Shown: one piece after another, positions 1 through 8,094 of the stretch
How positions within the stretch are numbered: position 1 is the first letter of the stretch
Layout of the letters: each line of letters starts with the position of its first letter
From: an uncultured Verrucomicrobiota bacterium
GTDB lineage: Bacteria; Verrucomicrobiota; Verrucomicrobiia; Opitutales; Opitutaceae
DNA: 40,695 nucleotides
Assembly: GCA_903919625.1 (NCBI GenBank)
Contig: CAIXIZ010000108.1
Span: 1-40,695, forward strand
Direction: 5' to 3'
The notes under the pieces: model-generated
Seen by the model: only the letters and a program-made list of their open reading frames with translations
Database searches by the model: none
What the model was told of the DNA's origin: nothing
Translations under genes and position numbers: made by a program

Positions 1-1179
1 ACCTACCTCGGCCTCGGCGTCGCGCTGCCGCACGTCCGCGTCAAGATGGGCCGCCGCTACGTCCTCGCCATCGGCCGCAGCCGCGTCGGCATCCGCCATG
101 ACGGCGCCGTCGACGACGAGCGCGTGCATTTGATTTTCATGCTGATCGCGGGCGAGAAGGCACGCGATTACCTGCAGGTGCTGGCGTCCATTGCCCGCCA
201 GGTGAAGGAGCCGGAGCTGATCGCCAACCTCGTCGGGGCGCCCGACCTCGATGCGCTGCACGAGCGGCTGATTGGCGGCTTTGGCGGCATTCGGCCGGTC
301 CAGACGCAGCAGAATCGCGTCAACCGCCTGATGTTCCGCGAGGCGGAGCGCGTGGCGGCGGGGGCGGATTGCGGGGCGATCATGATTTTCGGCGACACGT
401 TTGTCGGCGGCATCGAGTCGGATGCCGTGCCGACGAAGATGAAGACGATCCTCGTCACCCGGAACCCGATCGAGCCAAGTGAAGACCAGAAGGGCTTCGC
501 CGAGACGATCCAGGTGCGCTCGTTCTCCAGCCAGCGGCTGGCGCAGCTGCGCAGCGCGATGCTCGTGGCCCTGACGCGCGGGATCATCAGCTTCACCGAT
601 CGCGTCTGCTGCGTGGGCGGCATGACCGGGAGCAACCAGTTTGACACGCTCGTGGTCGTCGACGTGGAGCGGGAATTCCAGACGCTGCTCACGGGGCAAA
701 CCGCCGATCTGCTGCCGGAGGACGTCAAACCCGAGGTGCTGGAGCGCGTGATCGCCGTCGCCACCGAGCTGGCGGTGGAAGGGCGGGAGGGCCGGCCGGT
801 CGGCTGCCTCTTTGTCATCGGCGACGTCGAGAAGGTCGAGTCGTTCACCAAGCCCCTCGTGCTGAACCCGTTCTTCGGCTACAAGGAGGAGGACCGGAAC
901 ATCCTCAACCCATTCATGGACGAGACGGTGAAGGAGTTCTCCTCCATCGACGGCGGATTTGTCATTCGCGGGGACGGCGTCGTGGAGTCGGCGGGCAGCC
1001 TCATCCAGGCGGCCGACAGCGACCATGCGCTGCCGAGCGGGCTGGGGAGCCGGCACGCGGCGGCGGCGGCGATCAGTGTCGCGGCGGACTGCCTCTCCGT
1101 GGTGGTCTCCTCCAGCACCAGCCAGGTCGCGCTGTTCCGGCGCGGCGTGATGCTGCCGCTCACGGAAAAACGGCGGTAG
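1..1179 (+). CDS. PTS EIIA-like / DisA_N (diadenylate cyclase-like) fusion protein, 5' end missing
   Basis: The reading frame is open from base 1, so the N-terminus lies outside the window; the first ATG (46) is internal. The visible 392 residues start in the core of a fructose-type PTS EIIA domain: 'GVALPHVRV' carries the histidine (codon 31-33) that is phosphorylated in that family. From about residue 115 to 300 comes a region resembling the pyruvate-kinase C-terminal-like module of archaeal-type c-di-AMP synthases (DacZ/CdaZ). The last 80 or so residues form a DisA_N-type cyclase domain with 'DGGFVI' at the DGA position and 'LGSRHAAAA' at the RHR position. The expected role is making cyclic di-AMP under control of sugar or phosphate status. 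The altered motifs leave real activity open. No neighbour clarifies its job; the next gene is convergent. Confidence 0.75.
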   Translation, partial: TYLGLGVALPHVRVKMGRRYVLAIGRSRVGIRHDGAVDDERVHLIFMLIAGEKARDYLQVLASIARQVKEPELIANLVGAPDLDALHERLIGGFGGIRPVQTQQNRVNRLMFREAERVAAGADCGAIMIFGDTFVGGIESDAVPTKMKTILVTRNPIEPSEDQKGFAETIQVRSFSSQRLAQLRSAMLVALTRGIISFTDRVCCVGGMTGSNQFDTLVVVDVEREFQTLLTGQTADLLPEDVKPEVLERVIAVATELAVEGREGRPVGCLFVIGDVEKVESFTKPLVLNPFFGYKEEDRNILNPFMDETVKEFSSIDGGFVIRGDGVVESAGSLIQAADSDHALPSGLGSRHAAAAAISVAADCLSVVVSSSTSQVALFRRGVMLPLTEKRR

Positions 1180-1208
1180 GCGGCAAGCGGCTGGCCGGAG
1201 CGGTGCGG

Positions 1209-1655
1209 TCAGCCTCCGGCGGCCGGCGGGGTCCGCCCCTCATTCAGGTCGATCAGCTCAAAGGTGGTGCAGGCCGGATGGCCGGCCAGGCCCGACTCCG
1301 CTTTCTGCTTTTGCAGATAGGCCGAGATGCGGTCATTCCAGCCCAGCTTGCGGGAGTGCTCATTCCAAATGTATGCCTGCGTCCGGCTGGGCCGCAACCC
1401 GCGGGCAAACACCCACTCCACGATGTCGGCATCCGCTCCGCCCTCGCGCACCCGCGCCTCCACTTCCACGAAAGTCACGTTGAGGAAGCCGCAGAGCTGA
1501 CCGTCGAGCCCCACGGCCAGTCCATAGTTGCGGTGATAGTCCGGCGGCAACCGGCCCGCCGCCATGAGACGGATCTTGTCGAGCATCCGGCCAAAATGGT
1601 GCAGCCCGCCGGCGGATTTGTCGCCAGGAGTGCGGAGGTTTTCAACCTGAGCCAT
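1209..1655 (-). CDS. DUF5069 family protein
   Basis: This is a 148-residue soluble protein starting at 'MAQVENLRTPG'. A longer frame to 1775 exists, but its extra N-terminus is low in conserved character. Features I associate with DUF5069 are 'DKIRLMAAGRLPPDY', 'YGLAVGLDGQLCGFL' and a C-terminal 'WNEHSRKLGWNDRI' segment. Family function is unknown to me; members are small cytoplasmic proteins common in Verrucomicrobia and some Planctomycetes. The gene converges on the fusion gene upstream (29 bp apart) and diverges from the esterase gene (142 bp), so it is probably a single transcription unit. No clear Shine-Dalgarno is seen before the start. Confidence 0.75.
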   Translation of the reverse strand: MAQVENLRTPGDKSAGGLHHFGRMLDKIRLMAAGRLPPDYHRNYGLAVGLDGQLCGFLNVTFVEVEARVREGGADADIVEWVFARGLRPSRTQAYIWNEHSRKLGWNDRISAYLQKQKAESGLAGHPACTTFELIDLNEGRTPPAAGG

Positions 1656-1797
1656 GGCTTGAGCAAACGGCCATGCCCCGGTTTGGCGAAAGTTTCTTTC
1701 CGGAGAATTTTTGAACGCGCCGCCCGCCATGCATTTTGCTTGTGACAGGAGCGGATTGGGATTTTCTGTCGCCACCCTGTCACTTCGCCTTCACCCC

Positions 1798-3273
1798 ATG
1801 AAAATGACCCCGCTTCGCCCTGTCCTGCTGCTTGCCCTCGCCGTTTCCCTCGGCTCCGTGCCCGCCAGCTTTGGTGCCGGTGGCCGCGCCGCCGGCGCCC
1901 CCCCCGGAGCGAACCCGCTGGCCATCGAGAACCTGACTACGGCGCTCACCCTGACCGAAGCGCAGGTGGCCCAGCTCACCCCGCTCCTTGCTGCCATCGC
2001 CCAGGGGCAGCAGGCGGTGACGGACGCCCAGACCAACCTCACCACGGTGCGTAACGCCAGCCTGGCCCAAATCAGCACCCTGCTGTCGGATGCCCAAAAA
2101 ACCCAGCTGGCCACGCTGAGCGCCCCCCGGGGCGGGGCGCGCCAGGGCGGCGGTGGCATTCCCACCCGCACCCCCAACGCGCCCGGCACGCCGCTGCTCA
2201 TCCCGGCCGGCCCCAATGCCGAGGCGCTCGCCGCGGCGGTGCAAAAAAAATCCTCCAATCTCGCCGATGCCACCGCCGACACCAAGGTGCAGGGCGCGCC
2301 CGGGGCCAATCCGCCACTACACGCCGAGGGGGATTTCGTCATCGGCCCAAACTATGTGCGGGCGCCGGAGCTGACTGTCGCCGAGGGCGTGCCGAAGGGA
2401 ACCACCATCACCTTCAGCATGAGCTCGACTGACAGCAAAATTTATCCCGGCATCGCCCGCGTCGGCAACAACACGGTGGACCCCAGCAATCCCTACACGC
2501 TGGTGGTGAGCACCCGGCCCAACACCTACACCCGAGTGATCTCGGTCTATGTCCCCGCCGGCTATGTCCCTGGCACGCCGGCCCCGCTCATGGTCGGGTT
2601 TGATGGCGCCGGCTACCTGCCCGCCGCCGTGTTCGACAACCTCATCGCCCAGCACCGCATCCCGCCGCTGGTCGCGGTGGGCGTCAACCATGGCGGCGGC
2701 GACGCCCAGGGCAGCCAGCGCGGCCTCGAATACGACACGATGTCCGGCCAGCTGGCCGAGTTCGTCGAGACCGAGGTGCTGCCGCTCGTGGAGAAAAACG
2801 CCCACGTCACCATCACCAAGGATCCCGACGGCCGCGGGGCCATCGGCGGCAGCTCGGGCGCGGCTGCCGCGCTCTCGATGGCGTGGTATCGCCCCGACCT
2901 TTACCACCGGATCATCTCCTACTCCGGCCCCTTTGTGAACCAGCAGTGGCCGTGCTACCCCGAAACGCCGCACGGCGCGTGGGGCTACCACGAGAGCCTC
3001 ATCGCGCAGAGCGCGCCGAAGCCCATCCGCATCTGGATGGAGGTCGGCGACAAGGACCTGTTCAATCCGAACGTCATGCGCGACAACATGCATGACTGGG
3101 TCGAGGCGAACAACCACATGGCCGCCGTGCTGCGCGCCAGAGGCTACCATTACCAATACGCCTTCGCGCTCAACGCGGGCCATGTGGACAGCGCCGCCCG
3201 CAACCAGACCTACGCCGAGGCCTACGAGTGGGTCTGGCAGGGCTACAAACCCGCCGCCCCGGCGAAACCCTGA
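1798..3273 (+). CDS. Secreted alpha/beta-hydrolase esterase (enterochelin-esterase/esterase D-like) with helical N-terminus
   Basis: The 491-residue protein begins 'MKMTPLRPVLLLALA', a Sec signal peptide; this start is preferred over an upstream in-frame codon at 1711 that would bury the signal. Residues about 40-110 are predicted helical, with 'LTEAQVAQL' and 'LSDAQKTQL' resembling LTxxQ motifs of Spy/CpxP proteins. The hydrolase domain shows 'SVYVPAGYVPG', nucleophile elbow G-G-S-S-G (Ser352), acid candidates Asp418/Asp420 in 'VGDKDLF', and His462 in 'AGHVDS'. The likely reaction is ester hydrolysis in the periplasm or outside; substrates could be acylated sugars, by analogy with related polysaccharide esterases (inference). 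It is followed after 32 bp by the DUF1592 gene and probably heads that operon. Confidence 0.8.
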   Translation: MKMTPLRPVLLLALAVSLGSVPASFGAGGRAAGAPPGANPLAIENLTTALTLTEAQVAQLTPLLAAIAQGQQAVTDAQTNLTTVRNASLAQISTLLSDAQKTQLATLSAPRGGARQGGGGIPTRTPNAPGTPLLIPAGPNAEALAAAVQKKSSNLADATADTKVQGAPGANPPLHAEGDFVIGPNYVRAPELTVAEGVPKGTTITFSMSSTDSKIYPGIARVGNNTVDPSNPYTLVVSTRPNTYTRVISVYVPAGYVPGTPAPLMVGFDGAGYLPAAVFDNLIAQHRIPPLVAVGVNHGGGDAQGSQRGLEYDTMSGQLAEFVETEVLPLVEKNAHVTITKDPDGRGAIGGSSGAAAALSMAWYRPDLYHRIISYSGPFVNQQWPCYPETPHGAWGYHESLIAQSAPKPIRIWMEVGDKDLFNPNVMRDNMHDWVEANNHMAAVLRARGYHYQYAFALNAGHVDSAARNQTYAEAYEWVWQGYKPAAPAKP

Positions 3274-3305
3274 GCGCCCTCCCCCTGCCTGTCCCGGCTT
3301 ACCAA

Positions 3306-6300
3306 ATGCGGAAAAAACTGCTGCTGCTTGTCTCAGGGCCAACGACGTTGGCCGGGTTCGCGCTGCTCTGGTCGGCGTGCGCGACGTCTTCGTCAACCAC
3401 TGGCGCGACGGAGCGGCAGGAGCGGAAACAGCTGGCTGCCGGCTTTGACACGACGGTCAGACCCTTTGTCCAGACCTATTGCACCGAGTGCCACAGCGGC
3501 CCGAAACCCGAAGCGGGGCTCGATCTTGGCGGCTTTGCCAGCCTGGACGCCGTCACGAATGACACCGCCCACTGGAGCCTGGTCTGGGAACGGCTGAAGG
3601 CCGGCGAAATGCCGCCGGACGAGGCGAAAAAGCATCCCGCCCCCGCGCAGGCCGCACCGGTCGTCGCCTGGCTGGAAACCATGCGGACCTCGGAGGCCCG
3701 CCGCCACGCCGGTGACCCCGGCCTCGTGCTCGCCCGGCGGCTGAGCAATGCGGAATTTGATTACACCATCCGCGACCTGACCGGCGTGGACATCCGCCCG
3801 GCCAGGGAATTTCCGGTCGATCCGGCCAATGAGGCGGGCTTTGACAATTCCGGCGAGTCGCTCGCGATGTCGCCGTCGCTCGTGAAAAAATATCTCGAGG
3901 CCGCGCGGCTGGTGGCCGACCACCTCGTGTTCAAGCCCGACGGTCTGGCCTTCGCCCCGTTCCCGGTGGTGACAGACGAGGACCGGGGCAAATACGCCGT
4001 CAACCGCATCGTGGATTTTTACAAACGCCAGAGCCTGAACGTCGCCAGCCAGTCCGGCAACTATTTGGCGCAATCGGTGGATTATACCGGCTATTTTGCC
4101 GCCGCGTGGCGCTTCCAGCACCGCGCCGAACTCGGCCGGCCCGGCGCCACGCTGGCCGACTTCGCCAAAGCTGCGGGCCTCAGCCCCAAATATCTGGGCA
4201 AAGTATGGGACGCGCTGACCGCCATCGGCGAAGAACGCGGGCCGATCGCAGCCATTCAGGACCGGTGGCGGAAATTACCCCCGCCGGCCAACGGCCGGGA
4301 GCCGGTGGAAGTGGCCACGGCCAGCCGGCAGATCAATGCCTTCATCGTGGAGCTGCGTCCGTTTGTGCAGCCCCAGATCGCCAATCTGGTGCCCAATGAC
4401 CGCATTGTGGCCGCCGGCTCGCAGACCATGGTGCTTTGGAAGGACCGGCAATTCGCCACCAACCGCATGGCCTATCCCGCCGGCCAGGCGTTGCAGGTGG
4501 ACATGACCTATTACAGCGCCACCGATCCGCTCATGCTGATCCCGTCGGAGGCCGCCGCCCGTGAGCGTTATGAGGCATCGTTCAGGAAATTTTGCGCAAT
4601 TTTTCCGGATGCCTTTGCCGTATGGGAGCGGGCCCGGATGTTTCTGACCAACCCGCGCGACATCACCACGGATCTGCAGGGGCACCGGCTGCTCACGGCC
4701 GGATTCCACAGCCAGATGGGCTATTTCCGGGACGACGCACCGCTCTGTGAACTGGTGCTCGATGAGGCGCAGCAACGTGAGCTCGACCGGCTCTGGCAGG
4801 AGCTGGATTTCGTCGCCCTGGTTCCCTACCGGCAGCTCAAGGAGTTCATCTGGTTTGAACGGGCGGAACCACCGAGCCTGATGCTCGCCCCGGAGTTCAA
4901 CCTTTTCCGGTCAGAGGACGAAGACATCACCACCGAGGCCAAGCTCCGGCAGATGGCCTCCGTCTATGTCACAAAGGTCAAGGACAGCAATCTCAACGCG
5001 GCGGCGTTGCAGGCGGTTGAGGATTATTTTACGAACATGAATGACTCCATCCGCGCCCTGGACCGTGCGCGGGCGGCCGCGGAACCGGTGCAGCTCCGGT
5101 CACTCCTGCAGTGGGCGGAACGCGCGTGGCGCCGGCCGCTCACGCGGGCGGAACAGGAAGATGTGCTCGCGTTTTACCATTCCCTGCGGGCGGAGAAACT
5201 TGGCCATGAGGACGCGATCCGCGATTCCGTGGTCAGCCTGCTGATGTCCCCCAGCTTCAGCTTCCGGATCGCGCTGCCCGGCCTCGCCGACCAGCCCGCC
5301 ACAGCGACCGGGCGCACCGGCAAATATGCCAGCCTGATCCACGCGGCGCCGGCCGCCGACGTGGAACCACTGGGCGACTACGAACTGGCCAGCCGCCTCA
5401 GTTATTTTCTCTGGTCCAGCATGCCGGACGCCCAGCTCCTCGCCCATGCCGCCGCCGGCGAGCTGCACCGGCCCGAGGTGCTGGCCGCCGAAGCGCGCCG
5501 CATGATGGCGGATGACCGCATCCGCGGGCTGGCCACCGAATTTGGCGGCAACTGGCTCGATATCCGCCGCTTTGAGGAGCATAATGCCGTCGACCGCGCG
5601 CGGTTCCCCGAGTTTACCAACGAGCTGCGGTCCGCCATGTTTGAGGAGCCGATGCGGTTTTTCACCGAGCTGGTGCGCCACGACGGCTCGGTGCTGGATT
5701 TCATCTACGGAAATTACACCTTTGTGAATCCCGTGCTGGCCAAACACTATGCAATGCCCCTGCCCGCCACGGCGGCGGCCAATGACGGCTGGATCCGCGT
5801 GGACCAGGCCGACCAATATGCGCGCGGCGGCCTGCTGCCCATGGCGGCGTTTCTCACCAAAAATGCCCCCGGCCTTCGCACCAGTCCGGTCAAGCGCGGC
5901 CATTGGGTTGTCACCAAACTGCTGGGCGAACGCATTCCCGCCCCGCCGCCCAACGTCCCCGTCCTCCCCACCGACGAGACCAAGCTCGGCGACCTGACGC
6001 TCCGCCAGACACTCGCCCGGCATCGCGAGGACAAAACCTGCGCCAGCTGCCACAACAAGTTCGACTCGTTCGGTCTCGTCTTTGAAGGCTACGGCCCCGT
6101 CGGCGAGGTGCGCGCCAAGGACCTCGCCGGACGGCCGGTGCAGATTGACGCGACCTTTCCCGATGGCACCGACGAGGTGGGGCTCGCCGGTCTGAAGGAT
6201 TATTTTCGCACGAAGGTACAGGACGAATTTCTCGACAACCTCACCCGCAAACTCACGGCGTACGCCCTGGGGCGCACCCTCCTGCTCTCGGATGACCTCC

Positions 6301-6434
6301 TCATCGCCGACCTGAAGGGCCGGCTCGCCGCCAACCAGTACCGTTTCGGCACGCTCGTGGAATATCTTGTCACGAGCCCGCAATTCCGTAACAAGAGGGT
6401 CTCGGCCAGCCCGGCCGGCATCGCCAACAACTGA
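3306..6434 (+). CDS. DUF1592-type cytochrome c-like lipoprotein (PSCyt1/DUF1587/DUF1595/DUF1592/DUF1588/DUF1585)
   Basis: This 1042-residue protein starts 'MRKKLLLLVSG' and has a lipobox-like 'WSAC' near residue 25, so it is probably a lipoprotein. Visible domains in order: a cytochrome c motif C59-T-E-C-H63 (PSCyt1-like); DUF1587 around 140-215 ('LSNAEFDYTIRDLTGVD'); a long variable region; DUF1595 around 600-665 ('AWRRPLTRAEQ'); DUF1592 around 690-815 ('YELASRLSYFLWSS'); DUF1588 with a second haem motif C912-A-S-C-H916; and DUF1585 at the end ('LTAYALGRTLL', 'SPQFRNKR'). This architecture is characteristic of the PVC group and is usually next to a DUF1552 gene, as here (4 bp gap). Function is unproven; a role in extracytoplasmic redox steps of polymer degradation is a common guess. 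Confidence 0.9.
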   Translation: MRKKLLLLVSGPTTLAGFALLWSACATSSSTTGATERQERKQLAAGFDTTVRPFVQTYCTECHSGPKPEAGLDLGGFASLDAVTNDTAHWSLVWERLKAGEMPPDEAKKHPAPAQAAPVVAWLETMRTSEARRHAGDPGLVLARRLSNAEFDYTIRDLTGVDIRPAREFPVDPANEAGFDNSGESLAMSPSLVKKYLEAARLVADHLVFKPDGLAFAPFPVVTDEDRGKYAVNRIVDFYKRQSLNVASQSGNYLAQSVDYTGYFAAAWRFQHRAELGRPGATLADFAKAAGLSPKYLGKVWDALTAIGEERGPIAAIQDRWRKLPPPANGREPVEVATASRQINAFIVELRPFVQPQIANLVPNDRIVAAGSQTMVLWKDRQFATNRMAYPAGQALQVDMTYYSATDPLMLIPSEAAARERYEASFRKFCAIFPDAFAVWERARMFLTNPRDITTDLQGHRLLTAGFHSQMGYFRDDAPLCELVLDEAQQRELDRLWQELDFVALVPYRQLKEFIWFERAEPPSLMLAPEFNLFRSEDEDITTEAKLRQMASVYVTKVKDSNLNAAALQAVEDYFTNMNDSIRALDRARAAAEPVQLRSLLQWAERAWRRPLTRAEQEDVLAFYHSLRAEKLGHEDAIRDSVVSLLMSPSFSFRIALPGLADQPATATGRTGKYASLIHAAPAADVEPLGDYELASRLSYFLWSSMPDAQLLAHAAAGELHRPEVLAAEARRMMADDRIRGLATEFGGNWLDIRRFEEHNAVDRARFPEFTNELRSAMFEEPMRFFTELVRHDGSVLDFIYGNYTFVNPVLAKHYAMPLPATAAANDGWIRVDQADQYARGGLLPMAAFLTKNAPGLRTSPVKRGHWVVTKLLGERIPAPPPNVPVLPTDETKLGDLTLRQTLARHREDKTCASCHNKFDSFGLVFEGYGPVGEVRAKDLAGRPVQIDATFPDGTDEVGLAGLKDYFRTKVQDEFLDNLTRKLTAYALGRTLLLSDDLLIADLKGRLAANQYRFGTLVEYLVTSPQFRNKRVSASPAGIANN

Positions 6435-6438
6435 CCCC

Positions 6439-7806
6439 ATGCGCGACCCCAACGAAAAATCCGCCGCCGCCTTCCAGCACCGCATTTCGCGCCGGAAATT
6501 TCTGCGCGGTGCGGGGGTCGTGATGGCGCTCCCCTGGCTGGAGTCGCTGCCCGTCTGGGGCGCCGACACGGTCACCAAGGCCGGCGTGCCGGCCGCCGCC
6601 CCCAAGCGGCTCGCGGTGATGTTCATGGCCAACGGCGTAAACCAGAAATACTGGACCGCTTCCGCGGCCGCGGACGGTGGGATGCAGCTCGGCGAGGCGC
6701 TCAAGCCGCTCGAGCCCATCAAACACCGGATCAACTACATTAAGGGACTCTACAACAAGGCGGCCACCAATGTCGGCATCCATCCCGGCATGACCGGCAA
6801 TCTGCTGTCGGGAGCGCCGCTCATGAAGGGGGCCGAGCTCCATGGCGGAGTCAGCATGGACCAGGTGCTGGCGCAGCACATTGGCGACCAGACGGTGCAG
6901 CCCAGCCTTGTCCTCGGCTGCGAACAGCCGGTCACGGGTTACCACGAGACCAATTTCTCGATGGCCTACAGCTCGCACATCTCCTGGCAGACCCCCACCT
7001 CGCCCGTGCCGATGGAGGTCTATCCCTCGCTTGCCTTCGACAGCCTCTTTGACAACCGCGGCGACCAGCGCAACCAAAGCGTGCTTGACCGGGTGATGGC
7101 GCAGGCCGCCACCCTCCGCCGCCAGGTGAGCTCGACCGACAAGGCCAAGCTGGACGAGTACCTCACCAGCGTCCGCGAGGTCGAGCAACGCGCCGAAAAC
7201 ATGCGCGCCGCCAAAGCCCGCGCCGATGCCAGCGCCCGCGACCGCGGCACCGGCCCGGCGATGATCACGATGAAACGGCCCGACAACGGCCTGCCCGAGG
7301 ACATCCGCGAGCACATGCGCCTCATGTGCGACATCCTCGCGCTCGCGCTCCAGACCGACAAGACCCGCATCGCGACCCTGCTGCTCTGCCGCGACATCTC
7401 CGGCCTGTTTTACCCGGTCATCGAAGGTGCGAAACTGGCCCACCATCTCGCCAGCCATGAGGACGACGATGCGTTCATGCGCATCAACCAGTTTTACGTC
7501 AGCCAGTTTGCCTATCTCACCAACCGGCTGGCGGCTATGCCGGAGGGCGAGGGCACGGTACTGGACAATTCCTGCATCGTTTTCATGTCCAACATGTGGT
7601 CGGGCTCCAAGCATGACAGCACCAAGGTCCCGATGCTCACCTCGGGCTCGCTCGGCGGCACCATTCAGACCGGCCGGGTGCTCGACTACACCAATTCCGG
7701 CGACGAAAACCGCAAACTGTGCAGCCTCTATCTCTCGCTGATGGACCGCATGGATGTGAAGCTCGACAAATTCGGCGACGCCACCACGCGTCTCGCCGGG
7801 ATTTGA
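6439..7806 (+). CDS. DUF1552 domain protein, Tat-exported
   Basis: The 455-residue protein carries a twin-arginine signal in 'SRRKFLRGAG' (Arg18-Arg19), followed by a hydrophobic stretch and a cleavage-like 'VWGAD'. The body matches DUF1552: 'RLAVMFMANGVNQKYW' near the start, 'GMTGNLLSG', 'SMDQVLAQHIG' and a late 'LDNSCIVFMSNM..GSKHD' segment. DUF1552 proteins resemble DUF1501/sulfatase-like secreted proteins but their reaction is not established. It starts 4 bp after the DUF1592 stop, so the two are almost certainly co-transcribed and likely act together outside the cytoplasm. Tat export suggests folding or cofactor insertion before export. Confidence 0.9.
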   Translation: MRDPNEKSAAAFQHRISRRKFLRGAGVVMALPWLESLPVWGADTVTKAGVPAAAPKRLAVMFMANGVNQKYWTASAAADGGMQLGEALKPLEPIKHRINYIKGLYNKAATNVGIHPGMTGNLLSGAPLMKGAELHGGVSMDQVLAQHIGDQTVQPSLVLGCEQPVTGYHETNFSMAYSSHISWQTPTSPVPMEVYPSLAFDSLFDNRGDQRNQSVLDRVMAQAATLRRQVSSTDKAKLDEYLTSVREVEQRAENMRAAKARADASARDRGTGPAMITMKRPDNGLPEDIREHMRLMCDILALALQTDKTRIATLLLCRDISGLFYPVIEGAKLAHHLASHEDDDAFMRINQFYVSQFAYLTNRLAAMPEGEGTVLDNSCIVFMSNMWSGSKHDSTKVPMLTSGSLGGTIQTGRVLDYTNSGDENRKLCSLYLSLMDRMDVKLDKFGDATTRLAGI

Positions 7807-7823
7807 CGGCTCGCAAATCGGAG

Positions 7824-7843
7824 CGGTGGCCTTCCGGCCGCCG
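7824..7843 (+). terminator. Possible rho-independent terminator after the DUF1592/DUF1552 operon
   Basis: Eight-pair stem CGGTGGCC / GGCCGCCG (one G-U pair in RNA) with a TTCC loop, 17 bp after the DUF1552 stop, followed by GGATTTTCC. The T-run is short, so termination strength is uncertain. Confidence 0.4.
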
Positions 7844-7893
7844 GGATTTTCCGAATGGAGCCGGGACGCCCCCGGCCCGGTTTTCGGCTGTAG

Positions 7894-7944
7894 GCCAGGT
7901 CGCTGACCTGGCGTATGCCGGACCAGCCAGCTTACCGAGCTGGC
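7894..7944. repeat. Two adjacent short hairpin repeats (GTC-GCT-GAC family and a related stem)
   Basis: Hairpin 1 is GCCAGGTC-GCT-GACCTGGC (7894-7912), perfect over eight pairs and preceded by TGTAG. Hairpin 2 has arms GCCAGCT (7926-7932) and AGCTGGC (7938-7944) and is followed by CTAC, the complement of GTAG, so it faces the opposite way. The same loop and flank recur at 9098-9118 and 34452-34470 with different stems. These are noncoding, REP-like elements; function is unknown. Confidence 0.7.
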
Positions 7945-7969
7945 CTACGGCAGACCGAGCCTGAGGTGG

Positions 7970-7991
7970 AGCGCGTTGACCCCAACGCGCT
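7970..7991 (-). repeat. Short hairpin repeat, family B (GTTGGGG.CAAC core)
   Basis: Perfect nine-pair inverted repeat, arms AGCGCGTTG and CAACGCGCT with a four-base loop, flanked on the minus strand by CCACCT after the second arm. The same unit, including CCACCT, is found four more times at 34253-34640 in plus orientation. It is the only copy in this part of the window and lies 104 bp upstream of yceH. Confidence 0.75.
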
Positions 7992-8050
7992 GGCTTGGCC
8001 CGGTCTTTTGCGCTCATCGCGGCCGGCTCTGACCATCCTCCCTTCCCGGT

Positions 8051-8090
8051 GGTTGATTTATCCGCGCCCTTCCGCGTAATCAGCGGAAAC
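8051..8090. repeat. CCGCG-periodic intergenic stretch upstream of yceH
   Basis: Three closely spaced blocks, ATCCGCG, TTCCGCG and ATCAGCGG, lie just before the yceH start. The phase and wording resemble the CCGCANT heptad arrays at 34076-34350. Elsewhere in 7807-8094 only the listed hairpins are seen. Confidence 0.35.
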
Positions 8091-8094
8091 TCCT

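Noticed and set aside
1194..1220. GCCGGAG/CTCCGGC hairpin as a terminator of the fusion gene
   Set aside because: It overlaps the DUF5069 coding end and has no T-run on either side.
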